Shown here piece by piece: positions 60,083 through 64,000 of a stretch of 64,000 bases of DNA. This DNA comes from MWBF01 sp040772005 (lineage in GTDB: Bacteria; Chloroflexota; Anaerolineae; CG2-30-64-16), in contig JAXGYZ010000002.1 in the NCBI GenBank assembly GCA_040772005.1, forward strand, positions 868,001 to 932,000, given 5' to 3'. Numbering within the stretch: the stretch's first letter is position 1; each line of letters begins with the position of its first letter. Position numbers and translations under genes: made by a program. Under the pieces are notes generated by a model that was not told the DNA's origin, ran no database searches, and worked only from the letters and a program-made list of their open reading frames with translations.

Positions 60083-61324
60083 TTACCCGGCCGGGGCAGC
60101 GCACGGCGCCAGTTCGACCCGATAGCCGAGCTTCTCGAGACGGCGCACGGCTCGGCGTTTCACCGCCTCACGGTCCCGCTCATCGAAGTAGTTGCCACCC
60201 AGGTCTTCATAGGCCGTCTGCCGAGTAATCAGGTGATAACCTGTGACCAGTAAACTGTGCCCGACGGCGACCGCTGCCCGTTGTGTGCCTCGCCGGGCTG
60301 CCAGGCGGCGATAGAGCGCCTGGAAGTACTTGTGCTTGGTGTGGGCTGCGCCGTGGGCCGCTTCAATCAGTGCCCGCCGCAGCCACGGACTGCCTTTGCG
60401 CGTGCGGCCACTCTTGCGTTTGCCTGCACTCTCGTGGTTGCCCGGACACATACCGGCCCAGGAAGCCAGGTGGTCGGCATCTTCGAAAGGCGCCAGATCC
60501 GCACCAATCTCGGCGACGATGATCTCGGCAATGCGCTGGTTAATGCCCGGCAAGGCATCCCACGTCGCTAAGGCCGCCGCAAAAGGGCGCATCTGCTCCG
60601 CAATCTGCTGGTCCAGTTGCGCCATCGCCTCGTCGAGAAAGTCGATGTGACTCAGATGCTGCGCCAACATAAAGCGATGATGTGGCCGCACGCGCCCGCT
60701 CAACGCCTTCACGAGCAAGTCCTGCTTGTCGCGCAACCGCCCTTTGGCTAAGGCGGCCAACGTGGCGGCGTCCGTTTGGCCCTCGACTAACTCGGCCAGG
60801 ATGGCGCGGCCACTCACCCCCATCACATCGCTGGCGACACTCGCCAACTTGATGTTGGCGTCTTCCAGTACCTTCTGCACCCGATTGACTTCGCTCTTGC
60901 GTTCATCCCCCAACTTCGTGCGATAGCGGGTCAGATCCCGCAGTTCTCGCAAAACCTCCGAGGGGATGAAGCTGCCTTTGAGCAAGCCATGCCGCAAGAG
61001 GTCGGCGATCCATTCGGCGTCCTGCACGTCCGTCTTACGCCCCGCCAACGCTTTGATGCGTTCGGCGTTGACCACCAGGATGGCGAACCGGTCATCCAGC
61101 AGGTTGTATACGGGCTTCCAGTACACCCCCGTGCTCTCCATCGCCACATGGCTGACACCCAGACCGGCCAACCAATCCGCTAAAGCCTCCAGATGCACCG
61201 TCATCGTCGCAAAGGTGCGGGTTTCCTTGAGCGGCTGACCGTCTGGCCCCGGCACGATCACACAGGCCACTACGGTCTGCTTGTGGACGTCGATCCCGCA
61301 ACAACGCTCGTAGACCACTTGCAT
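60083..61324 (-). CDS. IS110-family transposase
   Basis: 413 residues, apparently intact. The N-terminal DEDD (RuvC-like) domain has 'CCGIDVHKQTVVACV', 'AMESTGVYWKPVYNLL' and 'GRKTDVQDAEWIADLLRHGLL'. The C-terminal Transposase_20 domain has 'LPGINQRIAEIIVAEIGADLAPFEDADHLASWAGMCPGNHES..KRKSGRTRKGSPWLRR', including the catalytic Ser region. Recent family work shows these recombinases use a bridge RNA from the element's noncoding end. Confidence 0.93.
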   Translation of the reverse strand: MQVVYERCCGIDVHKQTVVACVIVPGPDGQPLKETRTFATMTVHLEALADWLAGLGVSHVAMESTGVYWKPVYNLLDDRFAILVVNAERIKALAGRKTDVQDAEWIADLLRHGLLKGSFIPSEVLRELRDLTRYRTKLGDERKSEVNRVQKVLEDANIKLASVASDVMGVSGRAILAELVEGQTDAATLAALAKGRLRDKQDLLVKALSGRVRPHHRFMLAQHLSHIDFLDEAMAQLDQQIAEQMRPFAAALATWDALPGINQRIAEIIVAEIGADLAPFEDADHLASWAGMCPGNHESAGKRKSGRTRKGSPWLRRALIEAAHGAAHTKHKYFQALYRRLAARRGTQRAAVAVGHSLLVTGYHLITRQTAYEDLGGNYFDERDREAVKRRAVRRLEKLGYRVELAPCAAPAG

Positions 61325-61558
61325 GACTCACCTCCGCTGCTTGCGCTCGCCCCAGCGGAGTGCCTGATGAACGAAGATTCTCCCTTGCGTGCTCTCCCCT
61401 GGCGGGGGGCAACAGTCAACGGTGCCTGCAGGCACTCATGTCAAACTCCTGACGGGCTCGTGGCACCAAACCAACCATCCGACTTCTCACCGGGGCGGCA
61501 CTCTATTCTACCCATTTTCATCCGCAACGGTGAGCCGTGGCTCATAGACAACTCCTGA
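61325..61558 (-). ncRNA. Candidate bridge-RNA region of the IS110 element
   Basis: In IS110-group elements the RNA that pairs with donor and target DNA is encoded 5' of the transposase. This 234-bp stretch is the only sizeable noncoding part of the element. It holds a 21-bp imperfect direct repeat (61435-61455 and 61541-61561, core AACTCCTGA), where one copy could be the element end and the other the guide. I have not modelled the fold. Confidence 0.4.
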
Positions 61559-61568
61559 GGGATGAGGC

Positions 61569-61676
61569 GGCTCACGCCAAACCGCAAAGAGAAACGAAGT
61601 GGCTCACGCCAAGACGCAAAGAGCGCCAAGACTGAAGATCAGATATCTTTGCGTCCTCTGCGCCTTGGCGTGAGCA
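61569..61676. repeat. ACGCAAAG palindromic repeat, copy G (double left arm)
   Basis: Two left arms (GGCTCACGCCAAACCGCAAAG at 61569 and GGCTCACGCCAAGACGCAAAG at about 61601) precede one right arm ending GCGCCTTGGCGTGAGC. It begins about 10 bp beyond the presumed IS110 end and stops at the base before the kamA stop codon. Confidence 0.7.
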
Positions 61677-63086
<1,410 letters not shown>

Positions 63087-63514
63087 ATTGTCACCTCTCT
63101 GAGGTAGTTGTCTCTTGCCTGGCTCTGGCACGGTGTGCTGTGGCTTCGCCACAGCCGAGACCGGCCAGAGCTGGTTATGCACTGTTCCAGGTTCGACTGC
63201 TGCCCAAACGAAACCCCTGCGACCATAGATGCAAGTTACGCGGCGGCGGCCGGCGCCGGATGGCGCTGGCGGCAGACCACGCATAACTGCGGTCGCAGGG
63301 GCGATGAAATCGTGATGTATATCGGGCCCTACAGCCCATGACGCTCAACCGGAGCGTCGGGGCCGCGGTCACCCAACCTTATGTGTTCAGTTAACAGCCG
63401 CCGGGAGCGCGACGGCTATACTGCCTCCCTTTCCTGTTCCTGGTCTTGCCTGTCCGCATGATTCGTAGCATAGGGCTTTGTGCCCGTGAATACGCCCACA
63501 AGAGGCTATGCTAC
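63087..63514. other. kamA upstream region with large imperfect palindrome
   Basis: The 428-bp gap between kamA and the rubredoxin-like gene has no supported ORF. It carries the long structured element at 63214-63301, described separately, and presumably the kamA promoter on its distal side. I see no standard riboswitch consensus. Confidence 0.5.
63214..63301. ncRNA. Long hairpin, probable structured kamA leader element
   Basis: CCCCTGCGACC (63214-63224) pairs with GGTCGCAGGGG (63291-63301); GCAAGTTACGCG (63231-63242) pairs with CGCATAACTGC (63280-63290) with one bulge; GCGCC/GGCGC (63253-63266) closes a tetraloop. It lies about 130 bases before the kamA ATG. It could be an RNA element or a palindromic DNA repeat; strand is not certain. 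Confidence 0.5.
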
Positions 63515-63763
63515 TCAATAGTCGTCGTCCTCATCTACATCCACATCGAAGCTATCTGTGTCGTCAGCCTCATCGGTCTCGTCCTCGATCTCCCACTCGT
63601 CGTCATCATCTTCGTCGTAGGCGAAGAACTCGAACGCCGTGCCGGGAGCCCCACACTCGGGACATTCCCTGGGTCGTTGACCCTGTACGCCTTCTTCGAT
63701 GTATCCGCACTCGACACATTCCCATTCACCGGTGGCCGGAGGGACATTGCCGAACTGCACCAT
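63515..63763 (-). CDS. Rubredoxin-like zinc/iron-ribbon protein with acidic tail
   Basis: 82 residues. Two CxxC pairs in 'WECVECGYIEEGVQG' and 'PRECPECGAPGTAFEFF' form a rubredoxin/rubrerythrin-type metal site. The remaining half is strongly acidic ('YDEDDDDEWEIEDETDEADD'). AGGAGG precedes ATG 63763. Probably binds one Fe or Zn; electron transfer is possible, but no redox partner is adjacent. Confidence 0.75.
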   Translation of the reverse strand: MVQFGNVPPATGEWECVECGYIEEGVQGQRPRECPECGAPGTAFEFFAYDEDDDDEWEIEDETDEADDTDSFDVDVDEDDDY

Positions 63764-63892
63764 GAGTTGTCCTCCTGAAGGCAAAGAAACGGGCCATGTC
63801 AACTGCCCGGCGTCACCGTATATCAGTTTACTCCGCAACGGACGGGATTTCGGTGGTCAAGTATGCAATGGTCGATTCGCGGCGCGCAAACA

Positions 63893-63920
63893 TTGCCGGT
63901 GACTGGGGAGGTGATACAAT
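63893..63920 (+). promoter_or_regulatory. Promoter of the gene leaving the window
   Basis: TTGCCG and TACAAT are 16 bases apart, 47 bases before ATG 63968. Confidence 0.5.
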
Positions 63921-63967
63921 AATTGTATGCAGTTAGAAGCGGATGTCAATTCAGAGATGGAGCTATC

Positions 63968-64000
63968 ATGGACGACGACCTTTACCATATCTCGACCCAT
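63968..64000 (+). CDS. Start of a gene cut by the window end
   Basis: ATG 63968 is preceded by GATGGAG at suitable spacing and a likely promoter at 63893. Only 11 codons (MDDDLYHISTH) are visible, too few to assign a family. Confidence 0.5.
   Translation, partial: MDDDLYHISTH

Larger units (their letters stand above)
60063..61558 (-). mobile_element. IS110-family insertion element
   Basis: It comprises the transposase gene and about 230 bp of noncoding sequence on its 5' side, with only about 20 bp on the 3' side. The limits are estimates: the right side must end before the ligase ribosome site at about 60062, and on the left the AACTCCTGA sequence at 61550-61558 is a plausible end. IS110 elements lack long terminal inverted repeats, so exact ends need an empty site. 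Confidence 0.65.

Noticed and set aside
63190..63205. GGTTCGACTGC resembling a tRNA T-arm.
   Set aside because: No matching acceptor stem, anticodon arm or D-arm can be placed around it.
63087..63301. A lysine riboswitch in front of kamA.
   Set aside because: I looked for the lysine-aptamer conserved blocks and multi-helix junction and did not see them; the visible structure is a single long rod.

Overview
The window looks like a high-G+C chromosome segment from an uncultured or little-studied Chloroflexi bacterium, most likely Anaerolineae-like. That placement is an inference. It rests on secreted proteins with SBBP propeller repeats and a C-terminal 'YLPL..R' tail, the DRTGG/CBS-ATPase/PHP cluster, proline-rich membrane proteins, the absence of outer-membrane genes, and a dispersed palindromic 'ACGCAAAG' repeat. 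No rRNA, tRNA or CRISPR array was recognised.

Layout. 1-6.9 kb (+): the C-terminal part of a PP2C-like/propeller membrane protein, an LCP cell-wall ligase, then a packed regulatory cluster (DRTGG, CBS-ATPase, DRTGG, PHP, ATPase) of the kind usually linked to [FeFe]-hydrogenase, but with no hydrogenase here. 7.1-11.9 kb (-): a five-gene envelope operon (DUF2207, zinc-ribbon membrane protein, double YccF, coiled-coil protein, SPFH-HTH fusion). 12.1-19 kb (-): a secreted SBBP protein and a very large multimodular GH13 amylase/pullulanase whose leader holds a terminator-like hairpin. 19.2-36.8 kb: an accessory region with two toxin-antitoxin pairs, a P450 carrying an in-frame palindromic insertion, a glycyl-radical enzyme without an activase, a GerW-like pair, a methyltransferase-nucleotidyltransferase fusion, single metabolic genes, a deletion scar with two gene stumps, and many repeat copies.

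36.8-40.1 kb (-): pyruvate phosphate dikinase with a strong promoter, and a small acidic metal-site protein. 40.3-55.8 kb (-): a same-strand copper- and metal-handling island. It holds a giant multicopper oxidase, two secreted propellers, a DeoR-HTH/NosL-like regulator, a YtkA-like lipoprotein, a YHS membrane protein, a CopA ATPase with an added extracytoplasmic domain, then molybdate ModA and ModB without ModC. 56-59 kb: a receiver-only protein, a NarL-type regulator and its histidine kinase. 59-64 kb: an ATP-grasp ligase and lysine 2,3-aminomutase separated by an IS110 element whose 5' noncoding region is a bridge-RNA candidate, a large palindrome in the kamA leader, and a rubredoxin-like small protein.

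How the genes fit together. The copper island combines sensing (regulator), extracytoplasmic binding (YtkA, YHS), export (CopA) and a copper-using secreted enzyme (multicopper oxidase). The amylase and the DUF4434 protein suggest polysaccharide use. Mobile and repeat DNA has reshaped the 19-36 kb and 60-62 kb regions.
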